DNA of 63,721 nt from CAVXDP01 sp964562925 (GTDB lineage: Archaea; Thermoproteota; Bathyarchaeia; 40CM-2-53-6; CAVXDP01), in contig CAZLVF010000006.1 of assembly GCA_964562925.1 (NCBI GenBank), positions 1 to 63,721 of the forward strand, given 5' to 3'. The position numbers and the translations under genes were made by a program. Under the pieces are notes generated by a model. That model was not told where the DNA came from. It made no database searches and saw only the letters and a list, made by a program, of their open reading frames with translations. Positions 1 to 9,218 of this stretch are shown here, piece by piece; position 1 is the stretch's first letter; every line of letters starts with the position of its first letter.

Positions 1-98
1 ACCACGAAGTTGGGAAGCGGACCGACCGCTGCGTGGTCAAGATATACATATTCTCTTGTCACCGGCAGTTTCGACCGTGCCTCTTCAATGCTCATCAT
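1..98 (-). CDS. Class V aminotransferase-fold PLP enzyme, N-terminal part (runs off window)
   Basis: Only the first 32 or so codons lie inside the window; the gene continues past base 1. Two consecutive ATG codons (98-96 and 95-93) can start it. The visible protein contains YLDHAAVGPLP, the N-terminal strand-turn typical of cysteine desulfurase/isopenicillin epimerase-like class V aminotransferases, whose members use pyridoxal phosphate. The PLP lysine is not in view, so the substrate cannot be assigned. No clear Shine-Dalgarno sequence precedes the start. Confidence 0.6.
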   Translation of the reverse strand, partial: MMSIEEARSKLPVTREYVYLDHAAVGPLPNFV

Positions 99-401
99 GT
101 TCTCAGTTCTTCTGGACTTTATTGACTGTGAATTGGCCTAGAAAAGACTGTTACTGCTAGGGTTACCTCTATTTGTCTTTCGTCACAAAAACATCGCGGA
201 AGCTTCCCTACGGCGTTTAGCTGTTCATCGAAAATCCTTGTGGGTCGCTATGAAGCGCGAAATCGTTTCATTCTATTATCTCGCTCTCCCCATCGAATAG
301 TTTTGGTGGAGCGTAGTCTCTGGAGGCGAGGTCCACGTTGACCAGACTAGCCGGTTATAGCCAACGCATCTTTTCGGTTCTAATTGTGCACTTTGATCAA
401 A
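99..401. other. Intergenic region, no gene recognised
   Basis: About 300 bases between the aminotransferase start and the ferredoxin stop. I see no open frame with recognisable protein similarity and no tRNA or repeat on either strand. It should hold the promoter of the leftward aminotransferase gene. Confidence 0.4.
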
Positions 402-1079
402 TCAGGAGCCGATTGGACAAGCCTTAATACACATACCACATTCTAGGCCATCGAGTGCGCTTACCATATAATCATTACATTGTCCATAGTGGATACGTCT
501 ACCCACAGTCCAATCATGCGAATCTAGATTCACGCTCAATGCTCCAGAAGGACATGACTTGATGCAGGTCCGGCATTCCGTGCAAATGTGCTCTTTGAGA
601 AGAGGGGATGATTCTAGGGGTGCATTGGTAATGACAGAGACGAAACGAACCCTCGGGCCGTATCTTGGTGTTAGTAGCAAGTTGTTTAGGCCAAACTCTC
701 CCAAACCAGCTGCTTGTGCAACATGCCTGTGAGAGAGATCCCCAGCATACGCGGCTTTCTTGTAGGGGTCTGAAGCCGGAATGTTTACAGCTCTATATCC
801 TCTCTCCTCAAGGAAACGAGCAACGCTTAGAGCCAGTTCGTTTAGACGGGCGTTAGACGTGCGGTAGACGGCTTCATAGCTTCTACGAGTATTGGGAAGG
901 TTGTTAACCACTGCCTTATTGAGGCGTATTCCGAGAGAAATGATACAAACCGTGTCGTCTAGGTACCTTGATGGATGGCGGTCCGTCGGCGCGTTCTTGA
1001 AACGTTCCAAAGGAGCGACCCCAAACAAGTCTACGTCTTCTTTTCTAACGAACTGTTCAAGTTCTTTAGTGAGCGTCAA
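402..1079 (-). CDS. 4Fe-4S double-cluster protein, QueG/reductive-dehalogenase-like
   Basis: A 225-residue protein with a C-terminal dicluster ferredoxin module: CTECRTCIKSCP near residue 165 and CGMCIKACP close to the end. The N-terminal two thirds resemble the cobalamin-binding-type domain of epoxyqueuosine reductase and related archaeal paralogs. Likely an electron-transfer or reductase protein in the cytoplasm. It is much shorter than QueG (about 350 residues) because the C-terminal HEAT-like repeats are missing, so I do not claim epoxyqueuosine reduction. Its upstream side faces the small membrane protein gene; no operon partner is evident. Confidence 0.7.
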   Translation of the reverse strand: MTLTKELEQFVRKEDVDLFGVAPLERFKNAPTDRHPSRYLDDTVCIISLGIRLNKAVVNNLPNTRRSYEAVYRTSNARLNELALSVARFLEERGYRAVNIPASDPYKKAAYAGDLSHRHVAQAAGLGEFGLNNLLLTPRYGPRVRFVSVITNAPLESSPLLKEHICTECRTCIKSCPSGALSVNLDSHDWTVGRRIHYGQCNDYMVSALDGLECGMCIKACPIGS

Positions 1080-1374
1080 TGAATCTTGTCCTCAGATTGC
1101 TGAGAGCACGCTTCCGAAATTTTATAAGTATTTCTCTTGACATCTCAACACCTTGTCGAGACCACCTGATGAAAGAGAACGCGAGATGAGTCTTTGACGT
1201 ATGATAGGCGTCTATATCCTTGAGCCAACAACAGTCGCAGTCCTAGCGTTGAAGTACACCGAGAAGAGAGTCGATAAGATCAGAATACGATGTCAGCGCA
1301 ATAGTGCAACGGTCGTTATTGAGCCCAAGAGCAACTACCGATACAAGAATGTAGGACGGCAACCCTGCGAACGC

Positions 1375-1629
1375 ATGTTTGATTGGAGAAGCTTCATTGG
1401 GGAATCAATTGTGAGAGAAAAGACAATTGCGATTGCTGAATTTCTGGCGGGTATCCTTTTCTTGATCATCGGCGCTGCTGTTCAAATATGGACAAGACAA
1501 CTCTACTGGATAATGATCTACCCACCGCCAATACAGAAGCAGATATTGGATGTTCTACCATACGCTATTTGGGCGGTTAGTGCACTGCTAATCCTAGATT
1601 CTGTTAGAAGGCTTCTCAAGTCTAAGTGA
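1375..1629 (+). CDS. Small two-TM membrane protein, unknown function
   Basis: An 84-residue protein starting at the in-frame ATG beginning MFDWRSF. The frame is open back to 1201, but the upstream part has a basic, low-quality composition. Two hydrophobic helices are evident: residues about 17-37 (AIAEFLAGILFLIIGAAV) and about 56-76 (YAIWAVSALLILDSV), ending in a basic tail RRLLKSK, so both termini may face the cytoplasm. I do not recognise a family. A shorter product starting later is possible. Confidence 0.4.
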   Translation: MFDWRSFIGESIVREKTIAIAEFLAGILFLIIGAAVQIWTRQLYWIMIYPPPIQKQILDVLPYAIWAVSALLILDSVRRLLKSK

Positions 1630-1759
1630 AAGAAACAGCATCTAGGATTAGACAAGTGCTCTAGATACCATTGACGATCGGTGTACACGTCTGCTGAGGC
1701 TGTGTCGCGTTCACAATGTAGCCTTGCTTTACAAAGAGCCTTGAAAACTCACAATTCAA

Positions 1760-2395
1760 TCAATCATGACTAAGATGCAAGGCTGGGGTTGTGAATACCT
1801 TTTCTTTCTTAGCCGCTTCAATCAGGTAGAGATTCTCGAAGAAAAGCTTCTCTTCGGCTACTATTCTGATCCTGAAGCCTTTTTCAGAAAGCATTCTGAC
1901 GGTTCTGTCATAGCCGGATAGAGATGATTGAACGATAAGTATCCTTCCAGACGATTCAAGGAACGACTCGACATCGTTTAAGAACCTGTTAGTCACTCGC
2001 ATGCCATCTTCTCCTCCGCTCCAAGAATAGTCTATGTATCTATGCGTAAGCCCCTCCACGGCCTGGAGGTACGGAGGATTGAGAAGTATGAGGTCGAATC
2101 TGCCGTTTATAGGAGAGAAGATGTCTCCGATGATGAACTCAACATTCACTATGTTATTCAGTTTGGCGTTGAGTTTGGCCAGTTTCACAGCGTGAGGGTT
2201 GATGTCTACACCTCTGACGCTCTCAGCATTCTCTGAGGCAACTAATGAAACGTATCCTGAGCCTACGCCGATCTCCAAGACTCTATCGTTCTCGCGTACA
2301 GCTAGATTGTTAGCTAGTAGGAATGTATCCTCTGCGGGATCATAGACTTCTGGATGTCTTCTTATGATCAATCGCGCACTTCGCATAAGAGTCAC
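1760..2395 (-). CDS. HemK2/Mtq2-type protein-glutamine methyltransferase
   Basis: A 211-residue class I SAM-dependent methyltransferase. Motif I is LEIGVGSGYVSL (around residue 40), and the catalytic NPPY tetrapeptide (LLNPPYLQ) is near residue 105; together with the short length this is typical of the Mtq2/HemK2 group rather than PrmC, which has an N-terminal helical domain. In archaea and eukaryotes this family methylates the glutamine of the GGQ motif in release factor aRF1/eRF1. The N-terminal YDPAEDTFLL is also typical. It is divergent from the DUF2148 gene, with about 75 nt between them for both promoters. Confidence 0.85.
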   Translation of the reverse strand: MTLMRSARLIIRRHPEVYDPAEDTFLLANNLAVRENDRVLEIGVGSGYVSLVASENAESVRGVDINPHAVKLAKLNAKLNNIVNVEFIIGDIFSPINGRFDLILLNPPYLQAVEGLTHRYIDYSWSGGEDGMRVTNRFLNDVESFLESSGRILIVQSSLSGYDRTVRMLSEKGFRIRIVAEEKLFFENLYLIEAAKKEKVFTTPALHLSHD

Positions 2396-2472
2396 ATGAT
2401 CTCACAACTCGATGCAAATATAAGTACAGCCTATTCGTCACTTGTCCTTCATGTTTAGAGGTGATTAACCAT

Positions 2473-3030
2473 ATGCCGGTTGTCAATAGCAGTGAATCTG
2501 AGGTTGAGGGTTTATTGGATGTCGCAAGACTCATGATGGTTTCCGCTAGGACTGCTCCGAAGTCTGGGGGGAGAGATGATGTGGAGACGCTGCTGGTCTA
2601 CGGAGAGGAGAAGGATAAAATCGCAGCAGAGATGGAGAGGATAGGGATTGAAAGAAACTCAAAAGGATTTACGCGTGACAGTAAGAATGTAAAGGACTCG
2701 GCCGTAGTTGTCCTGGTTGGAGTCGAAGGGACGAAGAGCTACGGTCTAGATTGTGGGGGATGCGGCTTAAGAAACTGTGCAGAATTCGAAAAGGCTGCAA
2801 GGCTCAAGGGACAAGACTTCGCAGGTCCAAACTGCATCTTCAAGTCTCTGGATATGGGTATAGCACTAGGCTCGGCTGCGAAGACCGCAATGAACCATAA
2901 CGCTGATAATAGAATCATGTACAGGATCGGGACAGCCGCCGTGAAACTAGGGCTGACAAAGAAGTCGAGCGTCGTGATGGGGATACCTATCTCGGCTAAA
3001 GGCAAATCGATCTACTTTGATAGACCATAG
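2473..3030 (+). CDS. DUF2148 ferredoxin-domain protein
   Basis: A 185-residue protein of the DUF2148 family. It has a cysteine-rich centre (CGGCGLRNC, then GPNCIFKSLDMGIALGSA) and the conserved C-terminal VVMGIPISAKGKSIYFDRP. I chose the ATG at 2473 over the GTG at 2461 because AGAGGTGAT at 2457-2465 is a good ribosome binding site for the ATG but overlaps the GTG. The cysteines suggest an Fe-S cluster; the biochemical role of the family is unknown to me. Common in archaea and anaerobes. Confidence 0.8.
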   Translation: MPVVNSSESEVEGLLDVARLMMVSARTAPKSGGRDDVETLLVYGEEKDKIAAEMERIGIERNSKGFTRDSKNVKDSAVVVLVGVEGTKSYGLDCGGCGLRNCAEFEKAARLKGQDFAGPNCIFKSLDMGIALGSAAKTAMNHNADNRIMYRIGTAAVKLGLTKKSSVVMGIPISAKGKSIYFDRP

Positions 3031-3238
3031 ACGTTGTGCACAACCTAGACCACCGTCGAACACGTTGACCTAGAAACCTGGAGAGCAAATGACGAAAATG
3101 AGTTCAATACAGACTTGTGAGACGTATCGAAATCTACCCAGGCACGCTGAACAAAAAAGAATCCTTCCAATTGTTGTCAAGAGGATTCATAGAGACTGAG
3201 AGCAACCTCGAAGGCTTGAGACTTATTTAAGGTCAGGT

Positions 3239-4318
3239 TCATCTCCTAGTTTCCTTGGCTTTTTTGAGGCTCAAAGCAATCGATCCTACAATTTCGACAA
3301 CGCAGCGGGCCGCTAGTTGAGCTCCAATACCGGTTGGATCGTCGTATTGAGCGCCTAAACAGCATAGGTCGAAGCCCAATACGCCTTTTCTAGAAACTAT
3401 TCGTAGTGCCTGTATTATCTCCCTAGAGGTAAGGCCTCCCGGATCGGGATACTTCTGCGCTGGGCAGTAGGCTGGATCGACCACATCTATGTCAAGCGTA
3501 ACGTAGATTCCTTCTGTTCCATTTGAAGCGACCCTCAAGGCCTCTTCAGCCACGGCTGCTAGGCCTCTATCTTGAACATCGGCCATAGTGAAGACAGTTA
3601 ACCCGTGTTCGCTTGCGGTCTTATACCAGTAGAGTGGGTTTCGCAACCCGCGGATTCCTATTTGAACATGGTTCTTGGGATCAATTTTCCCAAGTTCGTA
3701 GGCTCCCATGAACTGCCATCCGGCCCAGTATTTGAACTCCTTATCTAGATCGAAATGAGAATCAAATTGAATTATGCCTATTTTCCCACGTGCACGTTGC
3801 GAGAGAGCTCTAAGCACCGGGTATGTTACTCCGTGATCTCCTCCAAACACCAGCGGAATAGCCTCTGCATCAATTATTTCTAGAACTTTCAATTCAGCCC
3901 TCTTGTAGGTTTCTTCAGCGTCCCCAACCACAACTTCCACGTTCCCGTAGTCGACGATACTTATGTGATCTAGCAGTCTAAGCCCTCTATCTAATTCAGG
4001 AAAATAGCCTCCGTGATATATGGAGTAGTATATGGAATTCTTACGAATGGCTTCAGGAGCTTTATCCGCTCCAGTTCTGAAGTATATTGAATTAGGACCT
4101 GCCGGGGCAGCTGTGGCGGGTAAGAGTTCTCTAGGCGATTTTACCTTCAATCCTTCCCATGGTATGCCCAAAACTGCTACAGTTGCATCCTTTAACTCTG
4201 AGGGGTTCTTTGCCGCAGGCGCTTCCATGAAAGTTGGGACATCTCCGTAAAGGATCGGTGTCACAAACCGCCTCTTAGGTGAATCTTCAACCTTGGGGGA
4301 TTCATAGCTAGGCAACAA
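3239..4318 (-). CDS. Agmatinase/arginase family ureohydrolase
   Basis: A 359-residue manganese ureohydrolase. The metal motifs are present: GGDHGVTYP, FDSHFDLD (a serine replaces the usual alanine of DAHxD) and DIDVVDPAYCP followed by PGG. The family hydrolyses agmatine, arginine or related guanidino compounds to urea plus an amine. It is longer than typical agmatinases (about 300 residues) because of an N-terminal extension. The start is one of two adjacent TTG codons, preceded by GGTGA. Since deoxyhypusine synthase, which needs spermidine, lies 2 kb away, agmatinase is the likely activity, but guanidinobutyrase or similar cannot be excluded. Confidence 0.8.
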   Translation of the reverse strand: MLPSYESPKVEDSPKRRFVTPILYGDVPTFMEAPAAKNPSELKDATVAVLGIPWEGLKVKSPRELLPATAAPAGPNSIYFRTGADKAPEAIRKNSIYYSIYHGGYFPELDRGLRLLDHISIVDYGNVEVVVGDAEETYKRAELKVLEIIDAEAIPLVFGGDHGVTYPVLRALSQRARGKIGIIQFDSHFDLDKEFKYWAGWQFMGAYELGKIDPKNHVQIGIRGLRNPLYWYKTASEHGLTVFTMADVQDRGLAAVAEEALRVASNGTEGIYVTLDIDVVDPAYCPAQKYPDPGGLTSREIIQALRIVSRKGVLGFDLCCLGAQYDDPTGIGAQLAARCVVEIVGSIALSLKKAKETRR

Positions 4319-4321
4319 GTT

Positions 4322-4663
4322 TCACCGCGTCTCCCTATGTCGCCTACGCGAAATTCTTAAGGGTTTTCTATCGATTCGATTTCCGTCAACATGGTTGCAT
4401 TTGCTTGGTTTGCTGCCATGAAGGTTAGTCGAAATAGGGGGCTCGGAATCTTTCAGAGGAGTCCAGATGGCGTCAACCGAAACTAGAGTCTCATACTCCT
4501 TTATTCTCCTCGTAAACGGGGCGTTGTTTCCCAACCTAACATGCGAGTCCAGCGTCCTTCGTGGCTTCGTAAGCCTCCACCATCTGTTCGAGTCTCTAGT
4601 TAATTTTTTGTGAATCTTCTCGTCATGCGCCTTCATATCGAGCCGAAAGCATTTGGTTTTCAA
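4322..4663 (-). CDS. Possible small basic ORF, unrecognised
   Basis: A 113-codon open frame ending three nucleotides before the ureohydrolase start, so that its last codons overlap the GGTGA ribosome binding site. The product would be very basic with tryptophans (RWWRLTKPRR) and no known motif. Its position suggests translational coupling if real, but the composition is also compatible with a chance frame. It occupies a stretch that otherwise holds no gene. Confidence 0.22.
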   Translation of the reverse strand: MKTKCFRLDMKAHDEKIHKKLTRDSNRWWRLTKPRRTLDSHVRLGNNAPFTRRIKEYETLVSVDAIWTPLKDSEPPISTNLHGSKPSKCNHVDGNRIDRKPLRISRRRHRETR

Positions 4664-4799
4664 ACCACCATGGCTCCGGCCCTGTAGGGGGATTTAAAGA
4701 TAATTAGTTTCCTTGCAATCCCAATCAAAGGAGGCTATGCGCACTTCATTCTGAGATTCTTAGCAACGCTATCCGCAAGGATCAACTGAGGTTTCGGTA

Positions 4800-5255
4800 A
4801 TGGGACGTCCTGAGAGATATGTGAAAGATCAACTATCGAAGAATCTAAGAGGCAAAGGTATTCGGGCTCGAGGCTTCGTATTCACAGTGGGATACTCTGG
4901 CAAGAAGTTCGAGGGCCTTGCGAGAGTGTTGACCGAGAACAAAATACAGGTGTTAGTGGATGTGCGAAGGTTTCCTTCATCCAAGTATCCTGAGTTTACA
5001 TTAGAGTCTCTCACGAAGGAGTTGCATAAGCTTGGCATCGAGTACGTTCACATTGAGGGTCTTGGCGGCTTTCGAGGAGGTTACAAGAGTTACATGGGTC
5101 AAGAAAGTTTCAAGGCAGCGTTTGAGGTGCTCTTAAGGGTAGTGCGAACTAGACAAAGCTGTTTGATGTGCAGGGAGGCCCTGTCCAAATACTGTCACAG
5201 AAGGTTCATAGCTAGAAAGCTACTTGAACTAGGTTTCAAGATAATAGATGTTTGA
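4800..5255 (+). CDS. DUF488 family protein
   Basis: A 151-residue protein with all the hallmarks of DUF488: FTVGYSGKKFEGL, LVDVRRFPSSKYPEF, a GLGGFRGGY stretch, and the C-terminal LMCREALSKYCHRRFIA with its Cys and CHR residues. The family is widespread and small; its biochemical function is not established. A TATA-like GATTTAAAGATAATT lies near 4690, about 100 nt upstream. The first 20 residues look variable, so the true start could be slightly downstream. Confidence 0.8.
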   Translation: MGRPERYVKDQLSKNLRGKGIRARGFVFTVGYSGKKFEGLARVLTENKIQVLVDVRRFPSSKYPEFTLESLTKELHKLGIEYVHIEGLGGFRGGYKSYMGQESFKAAFEVLLRVVRTRQSCLMCREALSKYCHRRFIARKLLELGFKIIDV

Positions 5256-5283
5256 GCAATTTCGATCGATAGGCAGGTCGGCT

Positions 5284-6084
5284 TCAATACTCTCGGCGAT
5301 GTTTTGAGAAGGTTCTAAAAGCCGCTTTGAACGTTTCTTCAGCTTCACTCTCCGACGCTACCCCCAAGACGACCCCATCTATGAACCCCAGCGCTGACAC
5401 GTATTCCAAAGCTTCCGCCGGTTTAAGACGACCTGCCGCCAAGACCTTCTTTGCCAGGAGCGGCTTCCTAAGTTTCTTCGCTGCGATTGCGATCTCTTTA
5501 GGAGATCCATCCATAAAGGCGCCTAGCCTGTTGAATGGAAACATAAGCAAGTCATAGTTGAGTTCTCTTCCATCGAGCCAATTCAACGTCGACAAGGGTT
5601 TGTGAGTTGTGAGACCTGCAAGAGATCCAACGTTACGTATCTCCTCAAGCAGGACAGAAATGTTCGATTCATCCTTCAAGTCCGTGACTCGAGCATGTAG
5701 GAGCATGGCCGCCGTATTGAAGTTTTGAAGCTGCCTTATCTCCGTAAGAGGGTCCTCCAAGCCCACCGAACCGACCACAATGAATTCCTCGCCTAACTCT
5801 TTTTCAACCTCCTTGATGGCTTGGAGGATTGGCGGGAGGGGAAGCACCTGAATTCCAAGAACGCCAAGATCCGCTGCCCTACGGGCTATATCCATGATGT
5901 TCTGTGGGTTCAAATAGAATTTTGAGTAGTAGAGCGTGGCACGCGGTCCAAATTGCCCAGCGCCAACAAACGGCGACGTCCCAAGGAGGATCCTCGGAAT
6001 TACGAACTTGCCGATTTGGACTTGCCATGCAAACTGTTTCATCAAGTTCACAGCATCTATCTTCCAGAACAAATTCTTTTGCAT
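5284..6084 (-). CDS. Conserved archaeal protein, probable TIM barrel, unknown function
   Basis: A 266-residue protein. The pattern of alternating short strands and helices (RILLGTSPFVG, GVLGIQVLPLPP, FIVVGSVGLEDP, AAMLLHARVTD, LLMFPFN, KPLLAKKVLAAG, GFIDGVVLGVAS) is that of a (beta/alpha)8 barrel, similar in layout to aldo-keto reductases. The end, AGRLKPAEALEYVSALGFIDGVVLGVAS, is typical of barrel enzymes where the last strand is catalytically important. I do not know its substrate. An internal ATG 14 residues in may be the true start. It converges on the DUF488 gene with about 30 nt between the stops. Confidence 0.6.
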   Translation of the reverse strand: MQKNLFWKIDAVNLMKQFAWQVQIGKFVIPRILLGTSPFVGAGQFGPRATLYYSKFYLNPQNIMDIARRAADLGVLGIQVLPLPPILQAIKEVEKELGEEFIVVGSVGLEDPLTEIRQLQNFNTAAMLLHARVTDLKDESNISVLLEEIRNVGSLAGLTTHKPLSTLNWLDGRELNYDLLMFPFNRLGAFMDGSPKEIAIAAKKLRKPLLAKKVLAAGRLKPAEALEYVSALGFIDGVVLGVASESEAEETFKAAFRTFSKHRREY

Positions 6085-6479
6085 AGCGCGATTCTTGAAG
6101 TTTCATGAGAAGAGGCAAGGCCAGGAACTCGAGGCGGTCTTGGCCTCGATGAAGGCCAGTAAGAGCTGAGGGCTCGCACTCATGACCGGCTTCTGCAGAG
6201 ACTGAGTTTTTCTGAGTCTTCGATGCAACTTGCCGACTGGCGAAGGGATCATTCGGATGATGGCAACTAACCAGTTTGGAAATTTTGAAAAGCTGCAGCA
6301 CCGTTAACGTATTATTCTCGAGATGACCATAAAGAACAACAGATGGAGCAATCTATGCACAGAGAAAATCCAGTTCCAGTCAAGAATATCTTCAATCCCG
6401 AAACAACAATTCTTGGAAAAGAAAACTTTCGGAGCATCGTATCTTCCCATCGCGTTTGCGATGGAGGAGACAGATTCCA
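6085..6479. other. Divergent intergenic region between TIM-barrel and deoxyhypusine synthase genes
   Basis: About 395 bases without a supported gene. Near 6105-6160 several GGCC-containing inverted arms occur (around GGCAAGGCC and CTTGGCC), which could fold but look unremarkable. The last part holds the purine-rich GGAGGAG at 6463-6469 that serves the deoxyhypusine synthase start. Confidence 0.35.
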
Positions 6480-7529
6480 ATGAGAGGCAAGATGCTGAAA
6501 CAACCTACTATCCCCCCTAGAGTGGAAACAGAAAGAACGGTTGGCGACTTGGTTGAGAACATGCGTTTCGTCGGTTTTCAAGGGAGGATGCTGGCGAGCG
6601 TCGTTGATGTCTGGGCGAAGATGTTGAAGAAAGAAAATAGCGTGATCTGGCTTGGACTGGCCGGAGCGATGGTTCCTGCAGGTATGAGAAGAATAATATC
6701 GCATCTGATCAGAAGGCGCATGATAGATGTCTTGGTAAGCACAGGCGCCAACCTCTACCACGACTGCTTCGAGGCTCTCGGCGGCCACCATTATTTAGGC
6801 TCGACACACGCGAGCGATGTTCAACTTAGAAAGAAGAGAATCGACAGAATCTACGACTTATTCGTAGACGAAAACAAGTTCTACAAGCTGGACGTTTGGA
6901 TCCAAAAGAAGTTCGGTTCCATGCTAGTTGACAATTATCCATACTCTTCCAGAGAAATCCTCTTTCAACTGGGTAAGATGCTTCGAGAGAAGGCAAGAGA
7001 GAAAGATTCCATAATATTGAGTGCTTACAATTCCCAGCTCCCTATTTTCTGCCCGGCACTAGGTGACAGTTCTCTGGGGTTCTCACTTATGTTTGCAAAT
7101 AGAACGGGTCGATCGATACGTTTGGACGGCTTCAAGGATGTTCATGAAAGTTCGATGATCACTCAAAAAGCGCCTACAACAGGCGTGATCTACCTAGGTG
7201 GCGGAGTTCCCAAGAACTTCATACAACAAACCGCGGTGATTGCAAGCTATCAGACCAGGCATGACAGAAGCCATGACTTCGCGGTCCAGATAACAACGGA
7301 TATGCCCTTCTGGGGCGGCCTGAGCGGCTGCACATTTGAGGAGGCTCAGAGTTGGGGAAAGATAGGACCAAGAGCTAGAACGGCTGTATGCTACTGCGAT
7401 CTCACCATAGCGCTCCCAATAGTGGCTCACGCGCTGGACCAGAGGTTCCCAAAGCTTCGTAGAACCGTTCCAGAATTCATCTGGGAAGGCAGCAGACTCG
7501 ACTTAAGATTCAATGTTGAAAGATTGTGA
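6480..7529 (+). CDS. Deoxyhypusine synthase
   Basis: About 349 residues from the ATG at 6480, chosen because GGAGGAG lies 10 nt upstream. Family features: LGLAGAMVPAGMRR near the start, STGANLYHD, and the C-terminal AQSWGKIG segment, whose lysine corresponds to the catalytic Lys that forms the imine with the butylamine group. The enzyme moves the aminobutyl group of spermidine to a lysine of aIF5A, the first step to hypusine. The spacing of the NAD-binding and active-site motifs is normal. It stands alone, but the ureohydrolase nearby could feed polyamine synthesis. Confidence 0.88.
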   Translation: MRGKMLKQPTIPPRVETERTVGDLVENMRFVGFQGRMLASVVDVWAKMLKKENSVIWLGLAGAMVPAGMRRIISHLIRRRMIDVLVSTGANLYHDCFEALGGHHYLGSTHASDVQLRKKRIDRIYDLFVDENKFYKLDVWIQKKFGSMLVDNYPYSSREILFQLGKMLREKAREKDSIILSAYNSQLPIFCPALGDSSLGFSLMFANRTGRSIRLDGFKDVHESSMITQKAPTTGVIYLGGGVPKNFIQQTAVIASYQTRHDRSHDFAVQITTDMPFWGGLSGCTFEEAQSWGKIGPRARTAVCYCDLTIALPIVAHALDQRFPKLRRTVPEFIWEGSRLDLRFNVERL

Positions 7530-7637
7530 GTTCTGGAATGCGATCGTGGAGGAAACCTATCAAGACTCGGATCTAGCTTGTCTGCACAGCAATACGAAAG
7601 ATGCTGGGTTCACCTCGACGGGTTCGTTTTCGCCGTC

Positions 7638-8018
7638 TCAGAGCCATACCGTTTCAAATCTTGATGGCATAGTTGTTAGTGAACTGCCGTCGCTTACGTA
7701 TTTGAACGTAATAGTAGCCCAGACATCACCCTCACTGACTGCATGGCTAGTATCAGCATCATAACTAAACCACAGAGACCCAGTGCCTCTGTCAATCCAG
7801 TGCTGATAAGGCCACTCGTGATCATTAGCTGTATGGCGAAGGTATTCTATCTTCGTTGGATCCCAATCTACCCAAAATTCAAGGCCCAAGCTTTCCCGAG
7901 AAAGGAACATGGCAAACTCCTGAACACTTTTTAAGCGAACGATTTAGAGAGGCTCCATTCCAAACCTCGACATAGCAGTCAGTATCAGAATGAAGGATAG
8001 AAGTAGAGTTCTCTTCAA
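7638..8018 (-). pseudogene. Secreted cohesin-like protein gene interrupted by one in-frame stop
   Basis: On the minus strand a TTG at 8018 opens a typical signal peptide (KRTLLLSFILILTAM), which ends at a TAA at 7946-7944. The same reading frame continues without a further stop to 7638 and encodes GLEFWVDWDPTKIEYL and GDVWATITFKYVSDGSS, the two strand patterns typical of cohesin-like or related beta-sandwich domains of surface proteins. A normal domain would be longer, so the body is probably shrunken too. Either a decayed gene, or a sequencing error at the stop. The 90-residue distal part could still be made from an internal start. Confidence 0.4.
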
Positions 8019-8325
8019 AGAGGATCCACTCTTTCTGTTGGTGTTCAATTCAGTGAGCTTCCCGCGTACAGGCGTTGCAAAGCCTTCAACCAGAAGCATC
8101 ATTGGAAGACTCTCAGGCTAGTTCCTGCAGTATACCTCTGAGCGATCCTGCTTGACTCTTCGCGATAAAGTTGTCGTCTCCCGGATTGAATTTCCACGAT
8201 ACTCTCATCGAGTGCAATGCTTTATTATCAGTCCCCGACACTCTGCCATAAAAATAAACGGAGAGAACGGACAACTGTCGCAGAGTATTCGGCGAGAAGT
8301 CGTATGCAGCATCTCAAGCACGCTA

Positions 8326-9075
8326 GTGGACTATCACATACACTCGAAACACTCGGTCGACGGTCAATCATCTCTTGGCGATATGTGCAGTCGTGCTCTC
8401 GAATTGGGGTTCTCTGAGATCGGCTTCTGTGAACATGTCGAGTTCGAACCTAAAGATAAGGGGCTGGGGTTCCTTAACTATGAAGGTTATAGTGAGGACA
8501 TTGATCAGGCTCGATCGCAATACGGAAACCTGTTAACAATCAGAAAAGGTGTGGAGCTCTCGTACAACCGAGTTTATGAGACGCAGATCAGCGATTGGTT
8601 AGATGGCAAAGATTTCGACTACTTGGCGGGCGGCGTTCACTACATTGACCACATCGCCTTTGACATTCATGAAGACCTCGGTATGCCTTTCCAGACTTCA
8701 CTTCAGAAATATTATACAGAGATAAGGGGCGCGGCTGAGAGCGGGCTGTTCGATGTGATAGCGCATTTTGATCTTATCAGAGAGTATGTGCCTCAAACTC
8801 TTGATCCTGTAACACCAGTATCAGGAATCATCGATACCGCCTTAGAACAGATCGTTCAGAAAGGAACATACCTGGAGATCAATTCGAGAAAAAGAGTCAA
8901 CCGAGATCCTTTTCCCTCTCGTAGATTGATCCTGCGATACTTGACCAAGGGTGGGAAACGCTTCTCGTTTGGATCAGATGCACATTCTACGGAAGAACTG
9001 GGAGTAGGAGTAACTCAAATTATTGATCTTCTACACGGATTGCGTACACGAGACATTCATTTACTTTTTGAGTAG
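8326..9075 (+). CDS. PHP-domain phosphoesterase, histidinol-phosphatase (HisK)-like
   Basis: About 249 residues. The start is set at a GTG giving (M)DYHIHSKHSVDG, since the family normally begins with its first metal-binding HxH; the frame is open back to 8152 but that part has no family character. Further PHP metal ligands: FCEHVEF, GVHYID, IAHFDLIREY and FGSDAHSTEELG. The domain set matches HisK-type histidinol phosphatases, which dephosphorylate L-histidinol phosphate. No other histidine biosynthesis gene is in the window, so another phosphate monoester is possible. Confidence 0.75.
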   Translation: MDYHIHSKHSVDGQSSLGDMCSRALELGFSEIGFCEHVEFEPKDKGLGFLNYEGYSEDIDQARSQYGNLLTIRKGVELSYNRVYETQISDWLDGKDFDYLAGGVHYIDHIAFDIHEDLGMPFQTSLQKYYTEIRGAAESGLFDVIAHFDLIREYVPQTLDPVTPVSGIIDTALEQIVQKGTYLEINSRKRVNRDPFPSRRLILRYLTKGGKRFSFGSDAHSTEELGVGVTQIIDLLHGLRTRDIHLLFE

Positions 9076-9163
9076 TATATGCTTAGACCGAATTCGACGT
9101 AGATCGGTTTTCCACTATGACATTTGAGGTGGGAGCCAAGTGCGCTGGTGGTATATCAGTTGA

Positions 9164-9218
9164 AGCGACCGATCTTTCCAAGATCTTGTATCGCTCTAGA
9201 CCTTAGACACGTTCCTGA
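9164..9218 (+). repeat. 55-nt contig end, left of the gap
   Basis: The last 55 bases before the N run (beginning AGCGACCGATC, ending CGTTCCTGA) are identical to the first 55 bases after it. A length exactly matching a common assembler k-mer suggests overlapping contig ends, not a biological repeat. Confidence 0.85.

Noticed and set aside
4640..4690. A stretch with partial resemblance to a tRNA near the divergent region
   Set aside because: No T arm with the TTCGA consensus and no pairing acceptor ends could be found on either strand.
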